This document shows, piece after piece, positions 1-9,244 of a stretch of 64,000 bases of DNA. The notes under the pieces were generated by a model. It saw nothing but the letters and a program-made list of their open reading frames with translations, searched no databases and was not told where the DNA came from. This stretch comes from CALLCD01 sp039196965 (GTDB lineage: Bacteria > Pseudomonadota > Alphaproteobacteria > Caulobacterales > Hyphomonadaceae): the NCBI GenBank assembly GCA_039196965.1, contig JBCCUK010000012.1:45716-109715 (forward strand), read 5' to 3'. Both the position numbers and the translations under genes were made by a program. Positions within the stretch are counted from its first letter, which is position 1; every line of letters starts with the position of its first letter.

Positions 1-1
1 C

Positions 2-190
2 TGTGACGGGCAGATTCTGGTCACTGACGACATGATCGGCACCTTTGACTGGGTCCCGAAATTTGTCCGCAAGTTTGGCAATGTTCGCGATGAAATCACC
101 AATGCTGTAGAGGCATATGCTGAAGCGGTTCGTGCCAGATCCTTTCCTGGGAAGGATGAAACCTATCATTTGAAGCGTCCCGACAGCTGA
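2..190 (+). CDS. panB: 3-methyl-2-oxobutanoate hydroxymethyltransferase, C-terminal part
   Basis: The 5' end lies outside the window; 62 codons remain before a TGA. The C-terminal peptide has the segment DMIGTFDWVPKFVRKF followed by a helix with AVEAYAEAVRARSFPG, which matches the end of PanB. PanB transfers a hydroxymethyl group from methylene-tetrahydrofolate to 2-oxoisovalerate in pantothenate synthesis and is cytosolic. The next gene begins about 70 bases downstream on the same strand. Assignment rests on remembered family sequence and a short fragment. Confidence 0.8.
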   Translation, partial: CDGQILVTDDMIGTFDWVPKFVRKFGNVRDEITNAVEAYAEAVRARSFPGKDETYHLKRPDS

Positions 191-262
191 AGAGCGTTGC
201 GGCTGACCTGCGGCGCAGGCTATTTGTCTTTTTTATAGTAATGTCCCTTGGGAGTTAGCGCT

Positions 263-976
263 TTGAGCGATGTTTTTGAGGAAGTTGAAGAAGGCTACCG
301 CCGAGACCGGGCTGCCGAGATTTGGAAGCGGGTTGGTCCATTTGTCTGGATTGCTGCGGGTCTCCTGATCGGCGGGGTCGCCTGGTTCGAATACAACAAG
401 ATACAGGTCGCGAAGGCTCAGTTTGAGAGCATTCAGATCCTCGAAGCGGCAAGGGAGAGCCTGGAAGAGGGTGACTACGCGGCGGCGCAAGCCGGTTTTA
501 GGGAGCTGGCATCGACGGATGCAGAGGTCTCTGCCCTTGCTCAGCACTATCTCGCAAATGCTCTCTTCGAGGGCGGCGGGGATGCGGCAGCTGCCTCTGA
601 GCAATTGAATAATGTCGCCGGAAATGATGCGCCATTGGCAAAGCTTGCACGCTTAAAGGCCGCTTATCTGACGGCCGATGATATGGATCTTGCCGCGCTC
701 GAAACAGCGCTTCAGGGGCTCCACACTGAAGACGGTCCGCTGGGCGTATTGGCGCTGGAGCTTGTTGCGGCGAAGGCCTTTGCGGAAGGTGACCTAAAAC
801 GGGCTCGAGAGGAGTTTTCCTATCTTCGTCTGGCTGCCAACGCTCCGCAGGGCGTCACTCAACGCGCCGAGCTTGCCCTGTCAGTCATTCCTTTCATCAG
901 CGCTGATGAGGAGGACATGCCCGAACAACCTGCTGAAGAGATCGTATCCGAACCTGTCGAGGAGGATGGCCAGTGA
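263..976 (+). CDS. Membrane-anchored tetratricopeptide-like protein (YfgM/TPR_21 type)
   Basis: A 237-residue protein with a short cytosolic N-terminus rich in Glu and Arg, one membrane helix near residues 25-45 (VWIAAGLLIGGVAWF), then an Ala-rich helical repeat region of TPR type. The C-terminus is acidic (several E-P-E motifs). I chose the TTG at 263 because GGAG lies 8 bases upstream and the protein then starts MSDVFEEVEEGYRRD, as homologues do; a TTG at 248 would add five residues. YfgM-like proteins are periplasmic chaperone-like partners of the Sec/BAM pathway. The stop overlaps the GTG start of bamB, which supports a shared envelope role. Confidence 0.8.
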   Translation: MSDVFEEVEEGYRRDRAAEIWKRVGPFVWIAAGLLIGGVAWFEYNKIQVAKAQFESIQILEAARESLEEGDYAAAQAGFRELASTDAEVSALAQHYLANALFEGGGDAAAASEQLNNVAGNDAPLAKLARLKAAYLTADDMDLAALETALQGLHTEDGPLGVLALELVAAKAFAEGDLKRAREEFSYLRLAANAPQGVTQRAELALSVIPFISADEEDMPEQPAEEIVSEPVEEDGQ

Positions 977-2316
977 GTATCGGGCTTCCAAAATTTATTA
1001 TTGTAATCGCCAGTCTTGCCGCGCTGACAGCATGTTCCATTTTCGATTTCGGACGCGCGCGCCGCGAGGCTGAAGCTGCAGAGGACAGAGCCGGACGGAT
1101 TGCCCTCGCCATCGGTGACCTTCCTTTGGAAGCCGATCCTGAAATGGTCGATGTGCCGGTTATTTTGCCTGTTTCTGCGCCGACACCGACATGGACAGAG
1201 GCTGGAGCCGGGCCAAGCAAAGTTGTTGGCCATGTGTCGGCTGGCGCTGATTTCGAAATAGAATGGCGCGTTAAAGCGGCTGACGGCAGTGACCGGCAGA
1301 AGGCCATATCCTCGCCCCCGGTGGCAAATGCGGACACTATCTACCTCATTGATGGCGAGCAGAGGGTGAAAGCCTTCGATATAGAGACGGGTGATCGGAA
1401 ATGGTCAGTCAGCCTAAAATCGGGTTCGAGAAGGGACAAACGCAGTTTTGGTGGCGGTATCGCGATTGCCAGTGATCGTCTGGTCGTCTCCAGTGGTTTT
1501 GGGTTCGTAACTTTGCTCGACAGCAACTCCGGCGACGAGATATGGCGGCGCGATTTAGGTGCCCCTGTATCGGGATCTCCCACAGTTAAAGACGACCGTA
1601 TACTGATCGTAACTCAGAACAATGAGATTTTTGCGCTGTCGATGGAAACAGGTGATGTCGAGTGGAGTGATCAGGCGATTGCTGAGACGGCAAGAGTGCT
1701 CGGTTCACCGAGCGTTGCGGCTATTGAGGATCTTGTCGTAGCACCGTTTTCATCTGGAGAGGTCATCGCTTATCTGAGCTCCAATGGCCGGCGATTATGG
1801 AGTGATGCGTTGACGCGGTCTGGCCGTTTTACTCCAATCTCCGCACTGAATGATATCGCCGCGCGGCCCGTACTTAACGCTGGCGTAGTCTATGCTGCGA
1901 GCCAGTCAGGCATACTTGCCGCCATTGATGGCCGCAGTGGGCAGCGGGTGTGGTCCCAGCCTATTGGGACTGTTCAGGCTCCCGCTCTTGTTGGCGAGTA
2001 TCTTTTTGTTTCCGGTGTGGATGGACAAGTTGCCTGCATGGCGTCGAATAATGGTGCTGTGATTTGGGCTGAGCAACTACCCCGATTCAAGAAAGAAAAT
2101 AAGCGCCGTGGACGGATTAGTTATGCTGGTCCGATTATCGCCTCCAACAGGGTGGTTCTAGCGTCTTCGGAGGGTGATCTGATAGGCCTTTCTCCGCAGT
2201 CAGGTGAAGAGGTTTCACGGCTTGACCTCAAGGACCCGATATTTATCGAGCCGATTGCCGTCGGCGATCGGCTTATTATTCTCACCGATAAGGGGCGGCT
2301 TATTTCCGTTCGCTGA
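973..2316 (+). CDS. bamB: Outer membrane protein assembly factor BamB
   Basis: A 447-residue lipoprotein with an N-terminal signal and lipobox LTAC (Cys about residue 21), followed by PQQ-type beta-propeller repeats. Repeated motifs such as GDRKWSVS, GDEIWRRDLG, GDVEWSD and GQRVWSQPIG mark the blades. BamB is the propeller lipoprotein of the BAM complex that inserts beta-barrel proteins into the outer membrane. The GTG start overlaps the stop of the TPR gene (GTGA), so translation is probably coupled. Der follows 24 bases downstream, a common alphaproteobacterial order. Confidence 0.9.
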   Translation: MSIGLPKFIIVIASLAALTACSIFDFGRARREAEAAEDRAGRIALAIGDLPLEADPEMVDVPVILPVSAPTPTWTEAGAGPSKVVGHVSAGADFEIEWRVKAADGSDRQKAISSPPVANADTIYLIDGEQRVKAFDIETGDRKWSVSLKSGSRRDKRSFGGGIAIASDRLVVSSGFGFVTLLDSNSGDEIWRRDLGAPVSGSPTVKDDRILIVTQNNEIFALSMETGDVEWSDQAIAETARVLGSPSVAAIEDLVVAPFSSGEVIAYLSSNGRRLWSDALTRSGRFTPISALNDIAARPVLNAGVVYAASQSGILAAIDGRSGQRVWSQPIGTVQAPALVGEYLFVSGVDGQVACMASNNGAVIWAEQLPRFKKENKRRGRISYAGPIIASNRVVLASSEGDLIGLSPQSGEEVSRLDLKDPIFIEPIAVGDRLIILTDKGRLISVR

Positions 2317-2340
2317 TTTCGAACGAAATGCTGGTGATGT

Positions 2341-3849
2341 ATGGCCTTAAGGCTCGCAATTGTTGGACGTCCGAATGTGGGCAAGTCCACCCTTTTTAAT
2401 CGTCTAGTTGGCAAGCGGATCGCCCTTGTTGACGATCAACCCGGTGTTACTCGGGATCGTAAAGAGGCGGACGGTCGGTTGGCGGATCTGCCGCTTACCC
2501 TGATCGATACCGCAGGGTATGAAGACGTAAACGATGGATCTCTGGAAGCCCGCATGCGCGCCCAGACCGAGATCGCCATTGCAGAAGCGGATCTTGCACT
2601 GTTCCTGATCGATGCGAGGTCGGGCGTTACTCCCATGGATGAGCGATTTGCTGAGGTTCTGCGACAGGCCGATATGCCGGTCGTCCTGGCCGCCAACAAG
2701 TGTGAAGGAAAAGCTGGGCTATCTGGGCTCTATGATGCTTTTGCGCTCGGTTTTGGCGAACCAGTGGCCTTATCGGCCGAGCATGGGGAAGGGTTCGGCG
2801 ATTTGTTCGAAGCATTCAGGGAGTCACTTGGCGAAGAGGGGCTCGCGGCCGCTTACGCCATGGATGTCGAAGAGGAGAATAACGCCGAAGGCAATGATAT
2901 TCTTTCCCGCCTCGAGCACATAAACGTTGATGATCCGAACCTGACCGATGGTCAGCTGGCTGAGATGTTAGCCGAGGCTGGGGTAGACGATACGGATCAA
3001 ATAATATCTGAGGCAGAGATCAAGCCTATCCGACTCGCTATTGTCGGCCGACCGAATGCCGGAAAGTCGACATTGATCAATACACTGATTGAATCCGAAC
3101 GCTTGTTGACAGGTCCGGAAGCTGGAATCACACGGGATTCGGTTTCGATAGACTGGTCATGGAATGGTCGGAATATCCGCCTTGTGGACACAGCCGGATT
3201 GCGCAAGCGCGCAAAGGTGCAGGAACGGTTGGAGCGCATGTCAACTGGTGAGACAATCCGTTCACTGAAGTACGCCGATATCGTCGCTCTCATTATGGAT
3301 GCAGACGAAGCGCTCGAAAAACAGGATCTGCAAATTGCCGATCTCGCATTACGGGAAGGGCGTGGGCTTGTACTCGTGGCGTCAAAAATGGATACGGTGA
3401 AAAATCCGGATGAAGTTCGCAGCGCTTTGAGAGACAAGGTGTCCCGCCTGTTGCCGAATGCAGGCAGTGCGCCGCTCATTGCATTATCGGGCCTTACGGC
3501 GAAAGGCACTAAGCGTTTTATGCCTGCCGTCGTCGACGTTTATGATAATTGGTCAGCAAGAGTTAAGACCGGCGATCTCAATCGCTGGCTACGATACGTG
3601 ATCGAACGTCATCCGCCGCCGTCCGTACAAGGAAAGCGGATTAAGCCGCGTTACATGGCTCAGATAAAGGCTCGCCCACCGACATTTGTCCTAATGGCGT
3701 CCCGCGGCAATCAAATGCCCGAGCAATACAAGCGGTACTTGGTGAATGGTATCCGTGAGGCATTCGATATGACGGGTACGCCGATCCGGCTGTTTGTTCG
3801 CCAGAGTGCGAACCCTTTTGCCAACAAGGGTGGAAGCAAAAAACGCTAG
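2341..3849 (+). CDS. der: Ribosome biogenesis GTPase Der (EngA)
   Basis: A 502-residue protein with two tandem GTPase domains: the first with GRPNVGKST near residues 8-16 and DTAGYED, the second with GRPNAGKST near residue 235, DTAGLRKR and SKMD. A C-terminal KH-like domain follows. An acidic linker rich in Glu and Asp separates the G domains, as is usual in alphaproteobacteria. Der acts in 50S ribosomal subunit assembly. It is the last gene of the bamB run and converges with the ABC-F gene, the stop codons overlapping by four bases. Confidence 0.95.
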   Translation: MALRLAIVGRPNVGKSTLFNRLVGKRIALVDDQPGVTRDRKEADGRLADLPLTLIDTAGYEDVNDGSLEARMRAQTEIAIAEADLALFLIDARSGVTPMDERFAEVLRQADMPVVLAANKCEGKAGLSGLYDAFALGFGEPVALSAEHGEGFGDLFEAFRESLGEEGLAAAYAMDVEEENNAEGNDILSRLEHINVDDPNLTDGQLAEMLAEAGVDDTDQIISEAEIKPIRLAIVGRPNAGKSTLINTLIESERLLTGPEAGITRDSVSIDWSWNGRNIRLVDTAGLRKRAKVQERLERMSTGETIRSLKYADIVALIMDADEALEKQDLQIADLALREGRGLVLVASKMDTVKNPDEVRSALRDKVSRLLPNAGSAPLIALSGLTAKGTKRFMPAVVDVYDNWSARVKTGDLNRWLRYVIERHPPPSVQGKRIKPRYMAQIKARPPTFVLMASRGNQMPEQYKRYLVNGIREAFDMTGTPIRLFVRQSANPFANKGGSKKR

Positions 3850-5723
3850 TTCTTCGCTTCCTCAATCGCTTCTCGCTTTTCCTCCAGCTCCAGCCAATCC
3901 ATCTCAGCAGCGTCCAATTCAGTGCGGACGTCTGATAGACGCGCAGACTTCGTGTTAAAGGTGTCAGGATTGCTGGCGTAAAGGTCAGGATCAGCAAGCG
4001 CCTCCTCAAGAGAGAGGATTTCTTTTGTCAGTACCGGGATGAGGTCGTCGAGTTCTTTGAGTCTAAACTGATCCTTGAAAGTAAGCTTCTTCAGCGGTGC
4101 ATCGGCAGGTGTTGTTTCACCGGATTTTTCGGACTTTTTCGCACGGTTAGCCGTGTCTAGTTCTATTTTTCTCAGCTGTTTTAACTGCTCTTGAGCATCG
4201 GTCCATCCGCCAGCAGTCTGCACCCATTTTCCGCCGCCGAGAGGCGACAGGCAGGATGTCACCGTATGGTCTAGAAAGGCTCTATCATGGCTAACGATGA
4301 TCAGTGTCCCAGCGAACTGCTCTAGCATATCCTCCAGCAAGTCGAGCGTTTGCATGTCCAGATCATTGGTCGGCTCATCAAGAATGAGCAGGTCGCATTT
4401 CCGTGCAAGGGCGACAGCGAGCGTGAGCCGATTACGTTCGCCTCCCGAAAGGGCTCTGACAGGCTGGCGCAACTGATCTGATTTGAAAAGAAAGTCGCGG
4501 GCATAGGCACCTACATGGCGCGGGCTATCCTGCACCATGATTGTATCGCCGCCATTGGGTGCAAGCGTTTCCCACACTGTATCCTTCTTGCGAAGGGTCT
4601 CCCTTGTCTGGTCGAGGAAGGTCGTTTCAATCGTTTTATTGAGTTTTACCGAACCCATATCCGGTCCGAGCTCCTTGAGCATAAGTCTGACCAACGTTGT
4701 TTTGCCAGCTCCGTTCGGGCCGATAATGCCAATACGGTCACCGCGCAGTATACGGACAGAAAAATCACTCGCGATGTTAAGCTCGCCTCTCGGGGTATCG
4801 AAGCTCTTTGAGATCCCCCGGACATCAATAATTTTTCGGCTCGCAGTATCACCGGTCTCAGCTGAAAGCGGTGCATTTGCCCGGGCTTCACCGAGTGCCG
4901 AACGCCGCCTGGCATGTTCAGCACGCAGTTTCTTGAGTCGTTCCAATCGACCCATATTGCGTTTTCGGCGTCCTGTTACGCCCCTTGCAAGCCAGCGCTG
5001 CTCTTCCTTGAGCTGTGTCTTCATCTTTGCAAGTGCTTTTTCTTCTTCAGCCTCAATGCTGCTCGCCCAATTGTCAAAATCGCCATATCCGCGTGGGCTT
5101 TTCATGACGATGCCCTGGCGTAGCCAAAGGGTGTTGGTGGAGACCGACGACAGAAACGCCCGGTCGTGGGAGACCAGCAGAACTGCACCCTTGAAGGATT
5201 TCAACCGGCTCTCCAGCGCCGTGATCATCGGCACATCAAGATGATTTGTTGGTTCGTCCAGGAGCAGAATGTCCGGATCCGCCGCGAAAGCACGCGCCAA
5301 CGCAGCGCGGCGCTGTTGGCCGCCGGACATGGTTTTCGGGTTGGCTTCAAGGTCGAGCCCCATGGCCATCAGTTCCGACTCGGCGCGGTGTTGCTCCGTC
5401 TCCAGATCAACCCTCCCGCCTCCGGCTGCTGCGCGCGGTGCGTCATGGTCCAGCACGAAGTCTAAAATCGCCTTGTAGGACGAGAGATCTGGTTCCTGTT
5501 CGACGGTCACGATATGGGTGCCGGGATGTATCCAAAGCTCACCGTCATCGGGCTCAATCCGGCCGTCAACAATCTTCATGAGCGTTGATTTTCCGGCACC
5601 ATTTCGGCCAACGAGGGCCGCCCGTTCGCCTTTTGATAAAGTGAAATCGACCCCTTCAAAAAGGGGCTTGCCGCCGAAGGCCAGGCGAAGGTCTGTAGCT
5701 GTCAGGATCGGTGTTTGGACCAT
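3846..5723 (-). CDS. ABC-F family ATP-binding protein (Uup-like)
   Basis: A soluble duplicated ABC protein without membrane segments. Domain 1 has GRNGAGKST and the signature MSGGQQRRAALARA; domain 2 has GPNGAGKTT and ALSGGERNRLTLA; each is followed by LLLDEPTNHLD or LILDEPTNDLD. A charged linker joins the domains and a C-terminal coiled coil (about the last 80 residues, many Glu/Leu/Lys) is of the Uup type. ABC-F proteins act on ribosomes or, for Uup, bind branched DNA. I chose the ATG at 5723 (MVQTPILTATDLRL), which begins directly before the first ABC strand; an upstream ATG at 5792 would add 23 poorly family-like residues. Confidence 0.88.
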   Translation of the reverse strand: MVQTPILTATDLRLAFGGKPLFEGVDFTLSKGERAALVGRNGAGKSTLMKIVDGRIEPDDGELWIHPGTHIVTVEQEPDLSSYKAILDFVLDHDAPRAAAGGGRVDLETEQHRAESELMAMGLDLEANPKTMSGGQQRRAALARAFAADPDILLLDEPTNHLDVPMITALESRLKSFKGAVLLVSHDRAFLSSVSTNTLWLRQGIVMKSPRGYGDFDNWASSIEAEEEKALAKMKTQLKEEQRWLARGVTGRRKRNMGRLERLKKLRAEHARRRSALGEARANAPLSAETGDTASRKIIDVRGISKSFDTPRGELNIASDFSVRILRGDRIGIIGPNGAGKTTLVRLMLKELGPDMGSVKLNKTIETTFLDQTRETLRKKDTVWETLAPNGGDTIMVQDSPRHVGAYARDFLFKSDQLRQPVRALSGGERNRLTLAVALARKCDLLILDEPTNDLDMQTLDLLEDMLEQFAGTLIIVSHDRAFLDHTVTSCLSPLGGGKWVQTAGGWTDAQEQLKQLRKIELDTANRAKKSEKSGETTPADAPLKKLTFKDQFRLKELDDLIPVLTKEILSLEEALADPDLYASNPDTFNTKSARLSDVRTELDAAEMDWLELEEKREAIEEAKN

Positions 5724-6094
5724 GGCCAGTGGATAGTACGATTGTGCTGGATTGTCCCTCGTTTTTTCATCGAGGGTGTGACGCTCCGACACGCTCTATT
5801 CGGTATTGAAACTCTCAATTTGAGACTCTCAGATTCGGCGCGCTGAGAGTTTCTGTTCATGTTGAGAGTACGGCTGGGGGACACTCAAATTGTTATGTTG
5901 GATTTTGCTGTCGGCGAAGCGCCCGCTAGACTGCCTGAATCAGCTTCACTTCTTCGTTACGGACATTGCTGACTGTGGGAGTGACGATTCGAGCATGCAT
6001 AGCTTAGTTGAGGGAGGCCACCTGCCTCTCGCCATTGCAACGGTGCAAACCCTGATTAGGATGAATAAAAATGTCCTTGGGAGAGGCCATTGTC
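5724..6094. other. Intergenic region with a heptamer array
   Basis: About 370 bases without a convincing gene between the divergent ABC-F gene and the MAPEG pseudogene. The first 150 bases hold four copies of ACTCTCA/TGAGAGT (separate entry). The rest, about 5890-6094, shows only short ORFs without family likeness; a GGGAGAGG ribosome binding site stands before 6095. Confidence 0.6.
5808..5869. promoter_or_regulatory. Operator-like array: four ACTCTCA/TGAGAGT heptamers
   Basis: ACTCTCA occurs at 5811-5817 and 5825-5831, and its reverse complement TGAGAGT at 5844-5850 and 5863-5869. The outer context is also kept: GAAACTCTCA at 5808-5817 is an exact reverse complement of TGAGAGTTTC at 5844-5853. 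A perfect CTCAA-T-TTGAG palindrome sits at 5814-5824. Spacings between heptamer starts are 14, 19 and 19 bases. The array lies 85-146 bases upstream of the ABC-F start codon. A transcription factor site is inferred; the regulator is unknown. Confidence 0.5.
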
Positions 6095-6504
6095 ATGCAT
6101 TCAATCATTCTTATTTGCTCTGCGAGCCTGGCTATTCTTACGATTTTGCTGGCCTTCTGGACCAGCATCCAGCGTGGTTCGAGCAGTACCATTGCTTACG
6201 GCGCGCCGCTGGACCCGGCATCGGCCATGGCCAAAGCCCAGCGTGCACACGGCAATGCCGCTGAATATTCGGCGCTCCTGATTGCACTCTTTTCACGGTC
6301 GGTTTTGCCTATCAGGGAAGAGACCTCGGCGGCCTTGTCACCTGGACGATTATTGCTGTTACGGGATCGCGCGGAATACATGCCCTGGGCTTCCTGATCT
6401 GTTCCACGCTCGAAAAGCCCCATGTGCTGAAAGCGGTCGGTGCGCTCGTTACCTATATCGGCGCGTTGTTGATTGCGGGCTTGGCATTATCGCAGGTCCT
6501 ATAA
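6095..6504 (+). pseudogene. MAPEG family membrane protein, frameshifted
   Basis: The 5' part, from ATG 6095 after GGGAGAGG, encodes MHSIILICSASLAILTIL and the family motif AQRAHGNAAEYSALLIALF. The frame then runs into unrelated sequence. One frame over, from about 6294, the reading continues as TVGFAYQGRDLGG, SRGIHALGFLIC and a last membrane helix ending LALSQVL at a TAA (6502-6504). One T added to the TTTT run at 6290-6293 restores a single ORF of about 136 codons with the usual four membrane segments. MAPEG proteins include glutathione transferases of the membrane. Real mutation or base-calling error cannot be told apart here. Confidence 0.8.
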
Positions 6505-6627
6505 AACGCCTGCCTTACCGATATCCGCGAAGGCGGGTGTTCATCAAGCGAATGTGAACTAGCGTTTGCCTTGACTTTTACGCCGGCGCAGAGCTGCAAG
6601 AGGCTCTATTCATCTGGGGAGCTCACC

Positions 6628-7227
6628 ATGGAACTCACACAAAGCGGCACAAACAAAGCCGTTGCCGCTCTGCTACTGCTGGCAGCTATTTCGCAACCGA
6701 TTTACACGGCGCTTTATATAAGCGCGCCGGAAGTGGAGCGCCAATTCCTTTGGGGACTGGAAGCGCTGTTGTTCGTGGTGCTGACTGCATTGGCGGGCTC
6801 TGCTCTTGCTATGGCGAAACGCTACACGCTCGCTTTTTCGGCCATTGCTTTCAGCGCAGTGCTGAACGTCGTGCAGGTTGGCGTCGGGCTGGTGCAGTTT
6901 GGCCCAGCCGGCGAGGTTGCCGGGGCAGGTGCTGAATTTGGCGCACTCGCCGGGGCGATTTTCGCATTCTCTTTCTTTGCCTACTACGCGGCGAAAGTGC
7001 TGCTCGGCCTCGCTGCGCTCGTAATTGGTATGGGCAAGATGGGCGAAGGCGGAAAGGCACTTGGCGGGCTTACGGCTTTGGCAGGTTTCGTAGCTTTCGC
7101 GGCGAATACGATACTGATGATGTTTGGCCGAGATGGATTTTTGCCGTCACCCGTTGCGGGTGCTTCAGGCGTTGTGGCGACACTGCTCCTGGCAATTTGT
7201 CTATTCGGTCTGAATAGCGACGACTGA
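6628..7227 (+). CDS. Multi-pass membrane protein of unknown function
   Basis: A 199-residue protein with about six hydrophobic segments, starting near residues 8-26 (AVAALLLLAAISQPIYTAL), 36-60, 70-90, 105-130, 140-160 and 175-195, ending in GLNSDD. There is no catalytic motif I can recognise. I chose ATG 6628, which has GGGGAG about 8 bases upstream; an earlier ATG at 6571 would add 19 residues that do not look like a membrane protein start. It follows the MAPEG pseudogene on the same strand, but the gap of over 100 bases argues against tight coupling. Confidence 0.7.
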   Translation: MELTQSGTNKAVAALLLLAAISQPIYTALYISAPEVERQFLWGLEALLFVVLTALAGSALAMAKRYTLAFSAIAFSAVLNVVQVGVGLVQFGPAGEVAGAGAEFGALAGAIFAFSFFAYYAAKVLLGLAALVIGMGKMGEGGKALGGLTALAGFVAFAANTILMMFGRDGFLPSPVAGASGVVATLLLAICLFGLNSDD

Positions 7228-7291
7228 TCAGATAGCACAAGGTCTAGTGAAGGCGTACGGAGTATTCGGCGAATGCTCCGTGAGCTGTCTT

Positions 7292-9244
7292 TTATCGCCG
7301 GAAGCTCGCATCTTTTGCTGATGCAGCAAGAGTGCCAGCTTCAATAGCATCGAAGGCTTGAGAAAGGCCGCGATAGAAGGCGATCCGTTCTTCCGCAGCG
7401 GGTGACAGTTTGACGATGCCTTCAGCACCAGCAAGAGCTCGGGGGCTTTGTCCCTCAAGACCGATGGCCATGATGTCTGACCAGATATCAGCCGGTAGCC
7501 CGCCCCCAGAAACACGGTTCATCGGGCTGTCATCATCATTGCCGACCCATACGCCGCCGATGAGTTGCGAGGTGAAGCCGACGAACCAGGCATCGCGCCA
7601 ATCCTGGGACGTGCCAGTTTTGCCAGCGGCCGTCCAACCGGGGATGGCTGCGCGGGCACCTGTGCCCCCCTGTATCACGCGGGCGAGCATGGCATTCATG
7701 TCTTTGGTGAGGTTTGCTGGAAAAATCTCTACGGGCTCATATTCCGGGCGTTCATAGATAAGCTGACCACGGGAATCCTCGACTTTAAGGATCATGTACG
7801 GGTCTAACCGATTGCCGGATTTGGCGAACACACCATAGGCACGCGTGAGTTCATAGAGGCTGACCTCCTGACTGCCGAGGGCGATTGAAGGCAGGGGACG
7901 AAGATCCGAGGTTATGCCAAAGCTGCGGGCAAGGGATATAATGCGTTCCTCACCCACATCCTGACCAAGTTGTGCGGCCACAGTATTGAGCGATTTCGAG
8001 AAGGCTTCGGCAATTGTGACGGGACCGACATAGCCATCCACGTAGTTCTTGGGTTCCCAATCGTCAAAACGTACGAGTTCGTCATTGTAGACACTAAATG
8101 GATCGATGCCGGTTTGCAGGGCAGCCGCGAAGACAAAAGGTTTGAAGGCGGAGCCGGGCTGGCGCTTTGCCTGAAGCGCGCGGTTGAACTTGCTCGTCTC
8201 ATAGTCAACGCCGCCAACCAAGGCCAGAACTGCGCCGTTTGGTCGTATCATGACGGCAGCAGCCTCGGAGACTTTCATGTCTTCACTATTCGTCTCTATT
8301 GCATCAGCAATCTTGGTTTGAACCGCGCGCTGCACATCTGCATCGATTGAAAGCGTAATGACAAGATCACCCGGGGCATCCGGCAGGATCTGCGCGATGC
8401 GTTCTGTCACCGCATCAAGAATGTGTCCGAAATCGCCGCCGCTTTCCGAAGCCTGGGACAGGCTGATTTCCTGCTCGTAGGCTGCGTCCTTCTGAGCTTC
8501 CCGAATATAGCCTGCATTGACCATTTCATTCAGCACATACAGTTGTCGCTCGCGGGCACCCTCAAGATTGCTGTCTAAGGCGAGACGAGACGGAGCCTTC
8601 GGCAACGTGGCGAGCAGAGCCGCTTCCGCAAGACTGAGTTCTGTCGCTTCCTTTCCGAAATATTCTTCGGCAGCTGCATCAATGCCGTAGGCACCTGAGC
8701 CAAAGTAGATACGGTTCAGGTAGAGGGTCAGAATCTCTTCCTTCGACATCTGCTTTTCCAGCTGCCGGGCAAGGCGAACTTCTTGAAGCTTCCTTTTGAT
8801 GGTTTGTCCGAAATCAAGGAGCAGGAATTTGACGGTTTGCTGCGTGATGGTGGAAGCGCCCGAGACCGTCCGGCCGGATCTCCAATTGGACCAGGCGGCC
8901 CGAGCAATCGCTGTCGTATCGGCACCGTCATGGTCATAGAAACGTTTGTCTTCCGCCGCTATGAAAGCCTGGACGACATGGGGGGCAAGCTCGCTTGATT
9001 TGATCACCTGACCATAATGGGGGCCGCGCACCGTGATCAGATCGCCATCACTGTCCCGAAACTCATAGGCCTGATCGCGCTTTACGGCCCATAAATCATC
9101 ATTATCCGGAAGATCCGGCATATCGCCATAGATCGCTTGAAACAGAAAGAAAGCGCCGATAACGCCTGTAAAGGCCAGCCCGGCAAAACCATAAGCTGCG
9201 AACTTGAACGTTCTGCTGTTGATGAGGATTGGCCCCAATTTCAT
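7292..9244 (-). CDS. Class A penicillin-binding protein (transglycosylase/transpeptidase)
   Basis: A 650-residue bifunctional peptidoglycan synthase. A cytosolic tail and one membrane helix (residues 14-36) come first. The GT51 glycosyltransferase domain has AAEDKRFYDHDG (catalytic Glu about residue 98) and SGASTITQQ. The transpeptidase domain has the SxxK motif in PGSAFKPF, SLN in FSKSLNTVA and KTG in GKTGTSQDWRDAWF. It is shorter than PBP1A, lacking the large OB insert, and resembles PBP1C/2D-type proteins of alphaproteobacteria. It stands alone on the minus strand between two plus-strand blocks. Confidence 0.92.
   Translation of the reverse strand: MKLGPILINSRTFKFAAYGFAGLAFTGVIGAFFLFQAIYGDMPDLPDNDDLWAVKRDQAYEFRDSDGDLITVRGPHYGQVIKSSELAPHVVQAFIAAEDKRFYDHDGADTTAIARAAWSNWRSGRTVSGASTITQQTVKFLLLDFGQTIKRKLQEVRLARQLEKQMSKEEILTLYLNRIYFGSGAYGIDAAAEEYFGKEATELSLAEAALLATLPKAPSRLALDSNLEGARERQLYVLNEMVNAGYIREAQKDAAYEQEISLSQASESGGDFGHILDAVTERIAQILPDAPGDLVITLSIDADVQRAVQTKIADAIETNSEDMKVSEAAAVMIRPNGAVLALVGGVDYETSKFNRALQAKRQPGSAFKPFVFAAALQTGIDPFSVYNDELVRFDDWEPKNYVDGYVGPVTIAEAFSKSLNTVAAQLGQDVGEERIISLARSFGITSDLRPLPSIALGSQEVSLYELTRAYGVFAKSGNRLDPYMILKVEDSRGQLIYERPEYEPVEIFPANLTKDMNAMLARVIQGGTGARAAIPGWTAAGKTGTSQDWRDAWFVGFTSQLIGGVWVGNDDDSPMNRVSGGGLPADIWSDIMAIGLEGQSPRALAGAEGIVKLSPAAEERIAFYRGLSQAFDAIEAGTLAASAKDASFRR

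Noticed and set aside
5890..6264. A 124-codon ORF upstream of the MAPEG gene
   Set aside because: It overlaps the MAPEG reading frame, has Cys/His-rich unlikely composition and no family likeness.
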